NCBI GenBank assembly: GCA_021173225.1
Contig: JAJOLK010000002.1
Location: 91,391-155,390, forward strand
Length of the DNA: 64,000 nt
Origin: Phycisphaerales bacterium PN19_bin_20
GTDB lineage: Bacteria; Planctomycetota; Phycisphaerae; Phycisphaerales; UBA1924
Direction: 5' to 3'
Position numbers and translations under genes: made by a program. The notes under the pieces were generated by a model. It saw nothing but the letters and a program-made list of their open reading frames with translations, did not search any database and had not been told where the DNA came from. Positions 1 to 7,917 of the stretch are shown in pieces (position 1 is the first letter of the stretch; every line of letters begins with the position of its first letter).

Positions 1-1
1 T

Positions 2-94
2 GGCAAGGCGAGTAGCAAGACCAATGGCAAGGCGAGTGGCAAGGCGAGTGGCAAAACGAGTAATGCGGCTGCGAACGCGCGGGCTGGACGGTGA
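2..94 (+). CDS. C-terminal tail of a truncated gene, Lys/Ala/Ser/Gly-rich
   Basis: An open frame runs from the left edge to a TGA at 92-94. It encodes about 30 residues built on the repeat G-K-A-S (KASSKTNGKASGKASGKTS), ending NAANARAGR. The DNA shows a matching 12-bp repeat (ggcaaggcgagt). Basic, low-complexity tails of this kind occur on DNA- or RNA-binding proteins such as histone H1-like proteins and some topoisomerases, but the catalytic part lies outside the window, so no function is assigned. The absence of stops and the regular codon-phase repeat support a real coding tail; chance cannot be excluded over so short a stretch. Confidence 0.5.
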   Translation, partial: GKASSKTNGKASGKASGKTSNAAANARAGR

Positions 95-195
95 GCGGCG
101 ACCGGGCTTAGAGCGCGGCCCGGTCGATGCGTGCGAAGTGAGTGCGGCGTGAACGATTGGTGGTCGCGTCGCGGCGCGGGCGGCTATGTTGCACC

Positions 196-1134
196 ATGAA
201 CTTCTGGCAACCGCTGCTGTTGACCGCCGGGGTAACTTCGGGCGTGCTGCTGGCGCTGACGGTGCTGCTGCACCAGCTCAAGCGGCTCGGGGCCGCGGGG
301 CTGGCAACGCGTGAGTTTGTCAGCGCGGGGCTGGGTTTGGACGTGGTGGTGGTGACGTTTACAGTGCTGCCGTGGGTCGCAGGGCCGCTGTTGTGGGGGT
401 TTGTCAGCTTCGAGCTGGCGGTTGGTGAAGGCGGAACGCCCTCGCTGTGGCTGCACGCGGTGGCGGGGCTGGTCGGTCAGCTTGTGGCGCTGTACCTGTG
501 GTGCTGGGGGCACGAGCTTGCGAATCGCCGGCACACGCGGACCTTTCGGCTGGTGGACGCGATCAACCAGAACCTTGCGCGGCGGAAGCTGATGGGCGGG
601 TCTGCGAGTGGCGCGCGGGTGACGGAACGCCCGGGGTTTGTGGCGATGCAGGCCGGGCGTGTGCGGAACCACTTTGCGCTGCTGTGGATGCTTCTGGCGG
701 TGCCGGTGTTCAACATCGTGCGGCTGGCGGAGTATCTGGTGTATCCGGTGCTGGTGGCGACGACGGGGCTTCCGAGCTACGACGCGCGCAAGTGGGTGAA
801 CGTGAGCCGTCACAAGCTTGATGGGCTGGTGGGCAACGACCTGGTGTGGTGCCTGTACTGCGACTGGATGACGGGCGTGTGGAGCCTGGGCACGGAGATG
901 CTGCGGAACATTGAGGGCTTCTGGTGCCCGATCAGGTTTAGCAACGCGGACAAGTGCAGCACGTGCGTGCTGGATTTCCCGGACATTGACGGCGGGTGGT
1001 CAAGCGAGAAGGGGACAGCCAGCGACGCGGCCCACCTGCACGCGAAGGTCTACCCGGGGCCGAGCGGGGACAACGCGTGGCTTGGGCACCCGTCGCGCGC
1101 GACGCAGGTGACGGTGGAGGGGCGGCAGCGGTGA
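196..1134 (+). CDS. Uncharacterised multi-pass membrane protein with Cys-rich C-terminal part
   Basis: This protein of 312 residues has about four hydrophobic segments: near the N-terminus (FWQPLLLTAGVTSGVLLAL), around residues 50-75, around 95-120, and around 165-195. The soluble C-terminal third carries six cysteines (CLYC, then a lone C before PIRF, then CSTC), which could bind a metal or form disulfides. The frame is open from an ATG at 142, but the first 18 residues there are Arg-rich. The ATG at 196 puts the start directly before the first membrane segment, so I chose it. I do not recognise the family. It is not evidently in an operon with the aminotransferase downstream (171-bp gap). 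Confidence 0.75.
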   Translation: MNFWQPLLLTAGVTSGVLLALTVLLHQLKRLGAAGLATREFVSAGLGLDVVVVTFTVLPWVAGPLLWGFVSFELAVGEGGTPSLWLHAVAGLVGQLVALYLWCWGHELANRRHTRTFRLVDAINQNLARRKLMGGSASGARVTERPGFVAMQAGRVRNHFALLWMLLAVPVFNIVRLAEYLVYPVLVATTGLPSYDARKWVNVSRHKLDGLVGNDLVWCLYCDWMTGVWSLGTEMLRNIEGFWCPIRFSNADKCSTCVLDFPDIDGGWSSEKGTASDAAHLHAKVYPGPSGDNAWLGHPSRATQVTVEGRQR

Positions 1135-1305
1135 GGTGCGGTAGAGCGCGGGGCTGGAGTATCGGGGCGGTCGGTGTAGTTTGTGTTTCGGTTGGGGGGT
1201 TGCTGCTGGGGCCTGAGTGAGCCGATCTAGACTTGGTTGGTGGCGCGCGTTCGGGGCGTGGCTTGGAGGCCGCGCCGGGATGCGGGCCGTGCCGGAAGGA
1301 TGCCC

Positions 1306-2898
1306 ATGACCACGACCCCGCTGTCGCCCGTTTCGTCCGCCGCTGACACGCACGCTGGCGTGAACGGGCACGTTGGCCCGGCGCACACGCTGGCGGCCGA
1401 GCTTGCGCAGAGCCCGGTGGTGAAGGCGGCGATCGGGCAGATGGTCGAGGCGATGCGTGCCAAGAGCGCGGAGATCACGGACGTGCGCGGGCCGCGGAGC
1501 GCGGAGGCGACCGTGGCGTTCGAGGCGCTGATGAAGCAGGCAGCGGAGGTACGTGGGCGGCCTTTGCTGTACCCGTTTATCAGCAGCGGGCTTGGCAACG
1601 GCGCGCTGGTAGAGCTTGCGGACGGGAGCGTGAAGTGGGACATGATCACGGGCATCGGGGTGCACTTCTTTGGGCACTCTGACCCAGATCTGGCAGCGGC
1701 GGCGCTGAGCGCGGGGCTTGACGACACGGTCAAGCACGGGAACCTGCTCTCGGGTGCCGCGCCGTACGAGTTTGCGCAGACGCTGCTGGCTGAGGCCAAG
1801 AAGCACAGCAAGCTGCGGCACGCGTACATCGCCACTGGCGGGGCGATGGCCAACGAGAACGCGCTGAAGGTGTGCTTTCAGAAGCGGGTGCTGGACAGCA
1901 TGCGGATGCTGGCGAACGAGCCGGGCCTGAAGCCCGAGCAGTTGCTTGCGCGGGTTACGCCGACGATGCGTGTGCTGGCGTTCAAGGACTGCTTCATGGG
2001 TCGGAGCCTGGTGATGGCGCAGATCGGCGACAACCACGCCGGGCGCGAGGGGCTGCCCAACGGGGTGCACGTGGACTACATGCCGTTTTGGGACGCGGCG
2101 GCGGCGGAGCGGATGGGCCCTGGGCCTGGTGGCAAGAAGCGGTTTATCGATATGGCGGTGTGGCACCTGGAGCAGTACATCAACCGCTACCCGGGCGGGC
2201 ACGCGTGCTTTATCTTCGAGCTGTGCCAGGGCGAGGGTGGGTTCAACGTGGGCGACCGCGACTACTTCAAGGCCCTGATGGAGGTGTGCAAGGCGCACAA
2301 GGTGGCGGTGTGGGACGACGAGATCCAGAGCTTTGGCCGGACCGAGCGGATGTTCGCGTACGAGCACTTTGATTTGGGCGAGTATGTCGACGTGTTCTGC
2401 GTGGGCAAGATGACGCAGGCGTGCGTGTCGATGTGGACCGAAGAGTTCAACCCCAAGAGCGGGATCCTGTCGGGAACGTTTACCGGCGAGGGCGTGAGCT
2501 TCAAGGTTGGGCAGCGGATCATCGAGCGGCTGCGCGACGGTGACTTTTACGGGCCGCAGGGGCGGTTTGCCAAGCACCATGCGTTGTTCCGGCAGCACGC
2601 CAAGGCGCTGATCGAGAAGCACCCGGCGTGGTTCCCCGACTGCAAGGAGCTTGGCGGCGGGGGCGAGCGGCTGATCGGCGGCTTGGGCGGGATGATGCGG
2701 TTGACGCCGTTTGGCGGGAACAAGGACAAGGTCAGCAAGGCGTGCAAGACGGTGTTTGAGGAGGGTGCGGTGGTGTTTTATTGCGGGCACGGGCCGTATC
2801 ACCTGCGGATGCTGCCGCCGCTGCCGGTGTTCAAGGAAGAGGACTGGCCGCGGGTGTTCGCGTGCATTGAGCGCGGCCTGGCGAAGGTGGCGGGGTGA
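1306..2898 (+). CDS. Class III PLP-dependent aminotransferase
   Basis: This is a fold-type I, class III (acetylornithine/ornithine/GABA-type) aminotransferase of 530 residues, longer than the usual 400-460 because of an N-terminal extension of about 80 residues. Visible motifs are the Gly-rich cofactor-binding stretch ATGGAMANENALK, the DDEIQSFGRTERMFA motif (Asp near residue 337-338), and the probable Schiff-base lysine in VGKMTQ (about Lys368). GGAAGGA ends 6 nt before the ATG at 1306, which favours that start over the ATG at 1300 or an upstream GTG. The substrate cannot be told from sequence; an omega-amino acid or amine is typical of the class. The stop lies 3 bp from the convergent aroA stop. 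Confidence 0.9.
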   Translation: MTTTPLSPVSSAADTHAGVNGHVGPAHTLAAELAQSPVVKAAIGQMVEAMRAKSAEITDVRGPRSAEATVAFEALMKQAAEVRGRPLLYPFISSGLGNGALVELADGSVKWDMITGIGVHFFGHSDPDLAAAALSAGLDDTVKHGNLLSGAAPYEFAQTLLAEAKKHSKLRHAYIATGGAMANENALKVCFQKRVLDSMRMLANEPGLKPEQLLARVTPTMRVLAFKDCFMGRSLVMAQIGDNHAGREGLPNGVHVDYMPFWDAAAAERMGPGPGGKKRFIDMAVWHLEQYINRYPGGHACFIFELCQGEGGFNVGDRDYFKALMEVCKAHKVAVWDDEIQSFGRTERMFAYEHFDLGEYVDVFCVGKMTQACVSMWTEEFNPKSGILSGTFTGEGVSFKVGQRIIERLRDGDFYGPQGRFAKHHALFRQHAKALIEKHPAWFPDCKELGGGGERLIGGLGGMMRLTPFGGNKDKVSKACKTVFEEGAVVFYCGHGPYHLRMLPPLPVFKEEDWPRVFACIERGLAKVAG

Positions 2899-2901
2899 GC
2901 G

Positions 2902-4443
2902 CTAGAGGCTCGCGAGGTCGCGCCAGAACGTTGGGTACGTCTTGCGGACGCACGCGGGGTCGTTGATGGTGACGTTCGGGCGGCGAAGGCCGACGAGCGC
3001 GAGGCTCATGGCCATGCGGTGGTCGTCGTAGGTGTCGAAGGCGACTGGCTGGGCGCTGGTTGAGCAGTCGATGCCGCGGACGCCGTCGGGCGTGAGTGGG
3101 GGGGTGATGGTCACGCCTTCGTCGGGGTGACCGTCGGTGCCGATGTAGGCGAAGGGCTCGACGGCGACGCTCAGCTTGGCCAGCTCTGTAACGAGGGCGG
3201 CGATGCGGTCGGTTTCTTTGACGCGCAGTGTGCGCAGGCCGCGGAGCGTGGCGGGGCTGTCGCGAAAGCAGGCGACGACGGCGGCGGTCATCGCGGCGTC
3301 GGGCATCTGGGCCATGTCAATATCTGCGTGCCCGGGCGCTGCGAGGCGCTCGAGCACGGCGGTGAACTGCGAGTCACCTTGCAGGCTTGTCATGGGGTCA
3401 AGGCCTGGGATGGTCAGGCGGCTGCCGGTAATCAGCGCGCGGGCGGCGAGGAAGTAGGTCGCGCCCGAGGCGTCGGGCTCGATGGCGAGCTCGAAGCCAT
3501 TGAGAGCGTGCGGGGCGATGTGGAGTGTGGTGTGCGGGTGCGTGCTGGTGACAATCGGCACGCCCAGGCGCGTGAAGAGCGCGAGAGTCATGCTTATGTA
3601 GGCGGCGCTGGTGGGCGGTTCGGTAAGTTGGATCGTGAGGCCGTGGGGCAGGAAGGGCGCAACCAGTAGCAGGGCGCTGATGAACTGGCTTGAGCTGGTG
3701 CGGCCGAGCGAGAGCTCTGGCGCGCGTGGCTGCGGGCCCAGCGGCTGGACCAAGATCGGCGGGCAGCCCGGAGCGGCGAGGTGCGTGACCGGAGCGGCGA
3801 GCTGCGTGAGGGCGGCGGTGAGCTCGGCGATGGGGCGCTGGCGCATGCGGGCGTTGCCGTCGATCACGATGCCGCCGGCGTCGGCTGGTTGCAGGAGTGC
3901 GGCGGCGGCGAGGAAGCGTGTGGCGGTGCCGGCGTTGTTGAGCATCAGCTCGATGCGGTGGGCGGGGGCGATGGTCCAGCGGCCGGCGACGCCAGCAACG
4001 CGGAGTGTGGCGTTGGCGGTGGGGGCGGTGGGGGCGGTGGGGATTTGGGCGGGGACGTGTGCGGGGTGCGCGGAGGCGACTTCGCTCGCTGGTTCAGTGT
4101 CGATGGTTGCCCCGAGCTGGCGGAGCGCGCGGAGCATGACTTGGGCGTCGTCGGCGTCGACCAGTGCGCCTGTGAGAGTGCTGGTGCCGCGGGCGAGGGC
4201 GGCCAGGAGCAAGGCGCGGTTGGTGAGGCTCTTGCTGCCGGGCGGGCTGATGGTGGCGTCAAAGGGGCGGCGCAGCGGGACGATTCGGACGCGGTGGGGG
4301 AGCTGGTCGATGGGGAGGTGCGCGACGTCAAGTAGGGTGGGGGCCAGTGTGGAGGCGAGTGTGGTAGCCAGCGTGGTTGCGGGAGTGGCGTCGGGGTGGG
4401 GGTGGGGGTGGGGGTGGGGGTGGGGGTGGGGGTCGGTAGGCAT
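2902..4443 (-). CDS. aroA: 3-phosphoshikimate 1-carboxyvinyltransferase (EPSP synthase)
   Basis: It transfers enolpyruvyl from PEP to shikimate-3-phosphate, the sixth step of the shikimate pathway. Signature segments are PPGSKSLTNRALLLAALA, NAGTATRF, DGNARMRQRPI, SSQFISALLL, DASGATYFLAARA, LRVKETDRIAAL and DDHRMAMSLAL. From the ATG at 4443 the product has 513 residues, against about 430 for the family. The excess is an N-terminal tail with alternating Pro-His repeats plus an Ala/Thr-rich stretch, and a Pro/Ala-rich insertion before the LRVAGVAGRW segment. The true start may be further inside, after the repeat. It is divergent from the ferredoxin gene across 54 bp. Confidence 0.95.
   Translation of the reverse strand: MPTDPHPHPHPHPHPHPDATPATTLATTLASTLAPTLLDVAHLPIDQLPHRVRIVPLRRPFDATISPPGSKSLTNRALLLAALARGTSTLTGALVDADDAQVMLRALRQLGATIDTEPASEVASAHPAHVPAQIPTAPTAPTANATLRVAGVAGRWTIAPAHRIELMLNNAGTATRFLAAAALLQPADAGGIVIDGNARMRQRPIAELTAALTQLAAPVTHLAAPGCPPILVQPLGPQPRAPELSLGRTSSSQFISALLLVAPFLPHGLTIQLTEPPTSAAYISMTLALFTRLGVPIVTSTHPHTTLHIAPHALNGFELAIEPDASGATYFLAARALITGSRLTIPGLDPMTSLQGDSQFTAVLERLAAPGHADIDMAQMPDAAMTAAVVACFRDSPATLRGLRTLRVKETDRIAALVTELAKLSVAVEPFAYIGTDGHPDEGVTITPPLTPDGVRGIDCSTSAQPVAFDTYDDHRMAMSLALVGLRRPNVTINDPACVRKTYPTFWRDLASL
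4393..4432 (+). repeat. G-rich hexanucleotide repeat (GGGGGT)n within the 5' end of aroA
   Basis: Six runs of four or five G separated by single T residues lie on the plus strand. On the minus (coding) strand this reads as C-rich codons giving alternating Pro-His. Four or more G-tracts of at least three with 1-nt loops match the standard G-quadruplex pattern. The position is 10-50 bp inside the aroA start. Confidence 0.85.
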
Positions 4444-4497
4444 GCGTGTTTCTGTGGGCGTGTGGTGGCGCGGTCCGGGGCGAGATAAAGTAGCGCC

Positions 4498-4887
4498 ATG
4501 CATGTGCGACCGATCGATCCAGCGACCGCGACAGTAACCATCAAGTTTCACCTTGAGGACCCCGACGGTCTGACGGGTAAGGGGCAGGCGGATGTGACGG
4601 TGGTGGCGCACCGCGGGATGAACATCCTCGAGGCCGCGATGGCCAGCGGGATCGACATCGAGCACGCCTGCGGGGGCGTGTGCGCGTGCAGCACGTGCCA
4701 TGTCTATCTGGAGCGCGGGGCGGGTGACGTCAGCGAGGCGAGCGAGGCGGAGGAAGACCGTGTGGAGGAAGCGCCGGGCTTGCAGCGCAACAGCCGGCTG
4801 GGTTGCCAGTGCGTGCTCAACGGCGACGGGCCCATCGAGGTGCGCGTGCCGGCGTGGAACCGCAACGCGGTGAAGGAAGGGCACTAG
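4498..4887 (+). CDS. fdx: ISC-type 2Fe-2S ferredoxin
   Basis: This is a 129-residue ferredoxin of the adrenodoxin/Isc-Fdx class. The cluster ligands follow the C-x5-C-x2-C pattern at about Cys58, Cys64 and Cys67 (ACGGVCACSTC), with a fourth in SRLGCQC (about Cys103). Members transfer electrons to the Fe-S assembly scaffold. The next gene is iscX, which usually closes isc operons next to fdx, so context agrees; iscS, iscU, hscA and hscB are not in the window. No Shine-Dalgarno sequence is visible before the ATG. GATAAAGT lies about 8 nt upstream, so a short-leader or leaderless transcript is conceivable. Confidence 0.92.
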   Translation: MHVRPIDPATATVTIKFHLEDPDGLTGKGQADVTVVAHRGMNILEAAMASGIDIEHACGGVCACSTCHVYLERGAGDVSEASEAEEDRVEEAPGLQRNSRLGCQCVLNGDGPIEVRVPAWNRNAVKEGH

Positions 4888-4975
4888 GGAGTGGATCGAG
4901 GGGACGAGGGCCCAACGAAAGGGGCCGAGGGAAGAGCCCCGAAGGAAGCGGGCTCGATGCAAGGCGAGAATTCAC

Positions 4976-5047
4976 GGCGGGTTCAAGACCCGCCCACCGG
5001 AAGGCAGAGTGTCAGAGAGCATGGCGGGTCGAAAGCCCGCTTTCCGG
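4976..5047 (+). repeat. Two similar small inverted repeats between fdx and iscX
   Basis: The 184-bp gap between fdx and iscX contains two related palindromes. The first has a GGCGGGT/ACCCGCC stem (4976-4994, loop TCAAG). The second has a GCGGG/CCCGC stem (5024-5040). Each is followed shortly by CCGGAAG. They resemble the larger palindromic repeat family seen near 38.7 kb in layout but not in exact sequence. Confidence 0.5.
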
Positions 5048-5071
5048 AAGACATGGCCATCGCCTACTTCT

Positions 5072-5290
5072 ATGAACTGGCTTGACGTTGAAGATCTTGC
5101 CGAGGGCTTGCTGGAGACGCATCCGGCACGTGATCCGCTGCGCGTGCGGTTTACCGAGTTGCGGGCGCTGGTTGAGGCGCTGCCGGGGTTTGAGCGTGAC
5201 GATGACCACCACGTCAACGAGAAGATTCTCGAGGCGATCCAGGGCGAGTGGTATCGCTTGAAGGCCGGGTTGCCCAAGAGCGAGGACTGA
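5072..5290 (+). CDS. iscX: IscX-family Fe-S assembly protein
   Basis: This acidic protein of 72 residues matches the IscX (YfhJ) pattern. It begins MNWLDVEDLAEGL, has the DPLRVRFTEL segment, an acidic DDD patch, and the conserved NEKILEAIQGEWYRL end. IscX is a small winged-helix protein that binds the cysteine desulfurase and iron and modulates Fe-S cluster assembly. The length matches the usual 64-72 residues. The ATG at 5072 was chosen because an upstream in-frame ATG at 5009 would add 21 unrelated residues derived from a hairpin repeat. The stop lies 5 bp from the convergent protease gene. Confidence 0.88.
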   Translation: MNWLDVEDLAEGLLETHPARDPLRVRFTELRALVEALPGFERDDDHHVNEKILEAIQGEWYRLKAGLPKSED

Positions 5291-5295
5291 CTGCC

Positions 5296-6192
5296 CTATT
5301 TGGCGAGCAGGACGAGCACCGCGAGGTCGTACGCGGCGTGCGTACCGACGACGATGCCGAAGCCACGGTACAGGAAGATCAGCGCGAAGAATGCGCCGGC
5401 GATGGTGTAGAAGAGCACCGCGCCCCAGCGGACGGCCGCGAAAAAATCGGTCAGGTTCAGCGTGAAGAGCATGCCGAACCACTGGCCAAGGTCAACCCCG
5501 CTGTAGAGCACTTGGCGGTCGTGGTAGAAGGCGAAGGCCAGGGCGGTGATGGCGACGGCCAGCCCCTTGGCCCAGGCGTCGCGCACGCCGATGACGTCCT
5601 TGAACAGCAGGTGCAGCATGGAGAGCCCGGCGAGGCGGAAGACCAGCTCTTCATAGATGCCTGCGCCAAGCGAGATGGTGGCGCGGGCCGGCCAGGGCAT
5701 GTCCATCAGTGAGCCGTTGCTCGCGGGGGCGGCGGCGGGCAGCACGTCGGTGACGCACAGGCCGCCGGCGCGGGCGTGCTGGAGGATCGCGGCGAGCACG
5801 AGCAGAGGCACGGCCCAGAGGGCGGCCTCAAGGTGCATGCCGGCGACGACCATCGGGCGGACGCGCAGGCGGTCGCGGCTGACGACGTGCCAGGCCAGAA
5901 GCACGGCGATGACGGTAATGCCCGGGAGCATGATCCAGAGCACGCCAAAGCTCTCGAAGAAGACGCGCAGGAGGTTCTCGGCGCGGACGGTGGTACGCAC
6001 GCCGGTGCTGTTGTCGAGCAGGTAGTACAGCGAGCCGAGCTCGTAGAGCACGATCATCGGGAGCAGGAAGACCAGGGCGTGCAGGGGGCGGGTTGAGAGC
6101 CAGCCGTAGTCGTCACGATCGGGGCGCCCGCCGGCGCGGCGCGCGCGGGCCTGGGTCTTCCCGCGCTGCCTGATTCGGTCGGCGTTGGTCAC
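5296..6192 (-). CDS. CPBP family intramembrane metalloprotease
   Basis: This integral membrane protein is of the CAAX-protease/bacteriocin-processing (CPBP, Abi) family. The three catalytic motifs are visible in order: EELVFR in GAGIYEELVFRL, FAFYHD (FxxxH), and GTHAAYDL (HxxxD). About seven or eight hydrophobic segments surround them. The frame remains open to a TTG at 6258, but that stretch overlaps the rpsT terminator hairpin and is Arg/Pro-rich. I therefore place the start at the GTG at 6192 (298 residues), with low certainty. Substrates of bacterial members are mostly unknown. The gene lies downstream of rpsT on the same strand but behind its terminator. Confidence 0.85.
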   Translation of the reverse strand: MTNADRIRQRGKTQARARRAGGRPDRDDYGWLSTRPLHALVFLLPMIVLYELGSLYYLLDNSTGVRTTVRAENLLRVFFESFGVLWIMLPGITVIAVLLAWHVVSRDRLRVRPMVVAGMHLEAALWAVPLLVLAAILQHARAGGLCVTDVLPAAAPASNGSLMDMPWPARATISLGAGIYEELVFRLAGLSMLHLLFKDVIGVRDAWAKGLAVAITALAFAFYHDRQVLYSGVDLGQWFGMLFTLNLTDFFAAVRWGAVLFYTIAGAFFALIFLYRGFGIVVGTHAAYDLAVLVLLAK

Positions 6193-6255
6193 GGGCCGAT
6201 CATTGGCGGGCCGGTGGGGATAGGGGCGGGCGATCGGCGCTGGCCGAGAATGAAA

Positions 6256-6280
6256 CAAGCCCCCGGCTGGCGGGGGCTTG
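6256..6280 (-). terminator. Rho-independent terminator of rpsT
   Basis: A perfect 9-bp stem (CAAGCCCCC/GGGGGCTTG, plus one inner G-C pair) lies 41 bp past the rpsT stop and, read on the minus strand, is followed by TTTCATT. Confidence 0.75.
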
Positions 6281-6320
6281 CGTGTGATTGGCGTTGATGC
6301 AGAAGGCTGGCTGGGCTGCC

Positions 6321-6629
6321 TCAGCCCTTCTTGTTGGTCTTGTGCGGCTGGACCTGAATGTTGCTGACCACGCGGACCTTGACGCGGGCGTTGAGGCGGC
6401 TCTTGCGCCGGGCGGCCTGGTTCTTGTGAATCACGCCCTTGGCGGCGGTGCGGTCGATGAGCTTCTGGGTCGCCTTGAAGGCGGCCTTGACCTCGTCAAT
6501 GGTCCCGTGCGAGACCTTCTCGATAAGGTCCTTGATCGCCTCGCGCATCGCGGCCTTGCGCCAGCGGTTGCGGGCGTTACGCTTCTCGTTCTGGCGGACA
6601 CGCTTCTTGGCCGAGAGGGAGTGAGCCAT
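6321..6629 (-). CDS. rpsT: 30S ribosomal protein S20
   Basis: This is a basic protein of 102 residues with the S20 signature: MAHSLSAKKRVRQNEKRNAR at the start, then RNRWRKAAMREAIKDL, and AAKGVIHKNQAARRKSRLN near the end. It binds 16S rRNA early in 30S assembly. Typical S20 has about 85-90 residues; here a short basic tail (VQPHKTNKKG) is added. The ATG at 6629 is fixed by the conserved MA-S-KK N-terminus. It appears monocistronic, with a terminator directly downstream, and is divergent from tRNA-Arg. Confidence 0.97.
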   Translation of the reverse strand: MAHSLSAKKRVRQNEKRNARNRWRKAAMREAIKDLIEKVSHGTIDEVKAAFKATQKLIDRTAAKGVIHKNQAARRKSRLNARVKVRVVSNIQVQPHKTNKKG

Positions 6630-6822
6630 GGTTCGATCAGGTCCTGTGCCGCCGTGGTTGGCGGGCGGGTTGACAAGGCCACGCAGGGGCGAGGCCAGCG
6701 AGGGGAAATGCAGCGTGCTCGGCACGTGCGTGCCGGGCGCGGCCCCAACGTCGGAACGCGTCCGACTGGGCCTGAACTCTAGCCGCTCGCCCGGGTCGAG
6801 GCAAGACCCTTGCGGACAACAC

Positions 6823-6850
6823 TTGCCAACGCGCTGACCCCGGCTATGCT
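6823..6850 (+). promoter_or_regulatory. Sigma70-type promoter of tRNA-Arg
   Basis: TTGCCA (6823-6828) and TATGCT (6845-6850) are separated by 16 bp, and the tRNA begins 15 nt after the -10 element. The element resembles the TTGCCT-16-TATCAT candidate before rpsL. Confidence 0.5.
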
Positions 6851-6864
6851 TGCCTCCAACCTTT

Positions 6865-6938
6865 GCGGGCGTAGCTCAATTGGATAGAGCATCTGACTAC
6901 GGATCAGAAGGTTAGGGGTTCGACTCCCTTCGCCCGCA
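6865..6938 (+). tRNA. tRNA-Arg (anticodon ACG)
   Basis: The 74-nt cloverleaf has a 7-bp acceptor stem (GCGGGCG/CGCCCGC), a D-arm TAGCTCAATTGGATAGAGC, an anticodon stem TCTGA/TCAGA with loop CTACGGA (anticodon ACG), and a T-arm with GGTTCGACTCC. The discriminator base is A and no CCA is encoded. ACG, converted to ICG, would read CGU, CGC and CGA. Confidence 0.97.
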
Positions 6939-7111
6939 TTCTCTAGGCTTTCGTTCGGGGCCAACTGGCCACTGCACATTGGCCGCCGCGTTAGCACTGC
7001 CGAGCGCGGGGCTGGATGACAGTCTTGGCTGACCGGCTACCTGGCCTGCCCTGTCGATGCTGCGGGGCGTTTCTAGTCGCCTTCGGACTCGGCCTGAGCG
7101 AAGGATCGCTG

Positions 7112-7681
7112 ATGCCCGCGCGGCCATTGAACGTTGTCGAAATTGATCCTGCCAAGGTGCTTCGCGCCGCAGGTCAACGCGTAACGCCCGTGCGTTTGGC
7201 GGTGGTTCGCGTGCTGGGTGCGGCTTCAGCGGCGCTGGACGCCGCGGGCGTGCGCGAGGCGATTCGGCTGGACCAGCGGGCCCCGGGGGTGCGGAAAAGG
7301 GCGGGCGGTGGCGAAGAGACTGCCGCCGAGCGGGTTGATCGCGTCAGCATCTACCGGACGCTCAACATGCTGGTAGAGGTTGGGATCGCGCACCGGATCG
7401 ACGCGGGCGACCGGGTCTTCCGGTACTCCTTGACGGACCACACCGGGTGCGACCACGCGGGCGGGCATCACCAGCACGAGCACCCGCACATTGTCTGCGA
7501 CACGTGTGGGAGCGTTGAGTGTCTGACGGGCGCGCAGGTGATTATCAAGCACAGCCCGCGCGCTGAGCCGTCGAGGTTCAGTGTCCGGGCCCAGGAGGTC
7601 ACGCTGCGTGGGCTGTGCGAGCGGTGCGAGCAGGCCGGTGCCAAGGTGTTGGCGAAGCGCCGAGCGCGCACCGCGGATTGA
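7112..7681 (+). CDS. Fur-family metal-responsive transcriptional regulator
   Basis: This is a winged-helix repressor of the Fur/Zur/PerR family, 189 residues. The DNA-binding half contains GQRVTPVRLAVVRVL and the recognition-helix motif VSIYRTLNMLVEVGI. The regulatory half has a His-rich metal site (GCDHAGGHHQHEHPHIVC) and two structural-zinc CxxC pairs (CDTC and CERC). An insertion of about 20 residues (RKRAGGGEETAAERVD) precedes the recognition helix. AAGGA lies about 9 nt before the ATG at 7112, supporting that start over an upstream ATG at 7016. The sensed metal (Fe, Zn or peroxide through Fe) cannot be told by eye. Confidence 0.92.
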   Translation: MPARPLNVVEIDPAKVLRAAGQRVTPVRLAVVRVLGAASAALDAAGVREAIRLDQRAPGVRKRAGGGEETAAERVDRVSIYRTLNMLVEVGIAHRIDAGDRVFRYSLTDHTGCDHAGGHHQHEHPHIVCDTCGSVECLTGAQVIIKHSPRAEPSRFSVRAQEVTLRGLCERCEQAGAKVLAKRRARTAD

Positions 7682-7689
7682 TTGTTTGA

Positions 7690-7746
7690 TGGGCAAGATG
7701 GTTCGCTCGAGTGAGCCAGCATCAGCCTGCCATTGCCCGCCTTTTT
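7690..7746 (+). terminator. Possible terminator after the Fur-family gene
   Basis: GGGCAA (7691-7696) can pair with TTGCCC (7733-7738), enclosing a second imperfect palindrome centred on CTCGAG. Five T residues follow at 7742-7746. The loop is long, so this is tentative. Confidence 0.35.
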
Positions 7747-7848
7747 GCGCAGTAGACTTGTGCCTGCGGCCCGATGGCCGGTCGGGCAACTACCCCTCCC
7801 AAGATCGCCGGGCTTCTGGTGGGTTAACCTGGCCAGATCTTAATTGAG

Positions 7849-7862
7849 AAGTTGTGCAACTT
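7849..7862. promoter_or_regulatory. Palindrome AAGTTG-TG-CAACTT upstream of a prepilin-like gene
   Basis: A perfect 6-bp inverted repeat with a 2-bp centre lies in an A+T-rich patch 56 bp before the ATG of the next gene and about 170 bp after the Fur-family gene. It could be an operator or a small hairpin; no regulator is identified. Confidence 0.35.
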
Positions 7863-7917
7863 TTAAGCGGCTGGTGCGTCTTGAGCTGTGGGGGCACACC
7901 CGCACGGAGGCACGGCC

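Noticed and set aside
1000-2802. A 600-codon open frame on the minus strand
   Set aside because: It is antisense to the class III aminotransferase and its product is His/Arg/Pro-rich without domain signs.
5296-6258. Long form of the CPBP protease starting at TTG 6258
   Set aside because: The additional 22 residues are encoded by the 3' half of the rpsT terminator and flanking DNA, and are Arg/Pro-rich without conservation signs.
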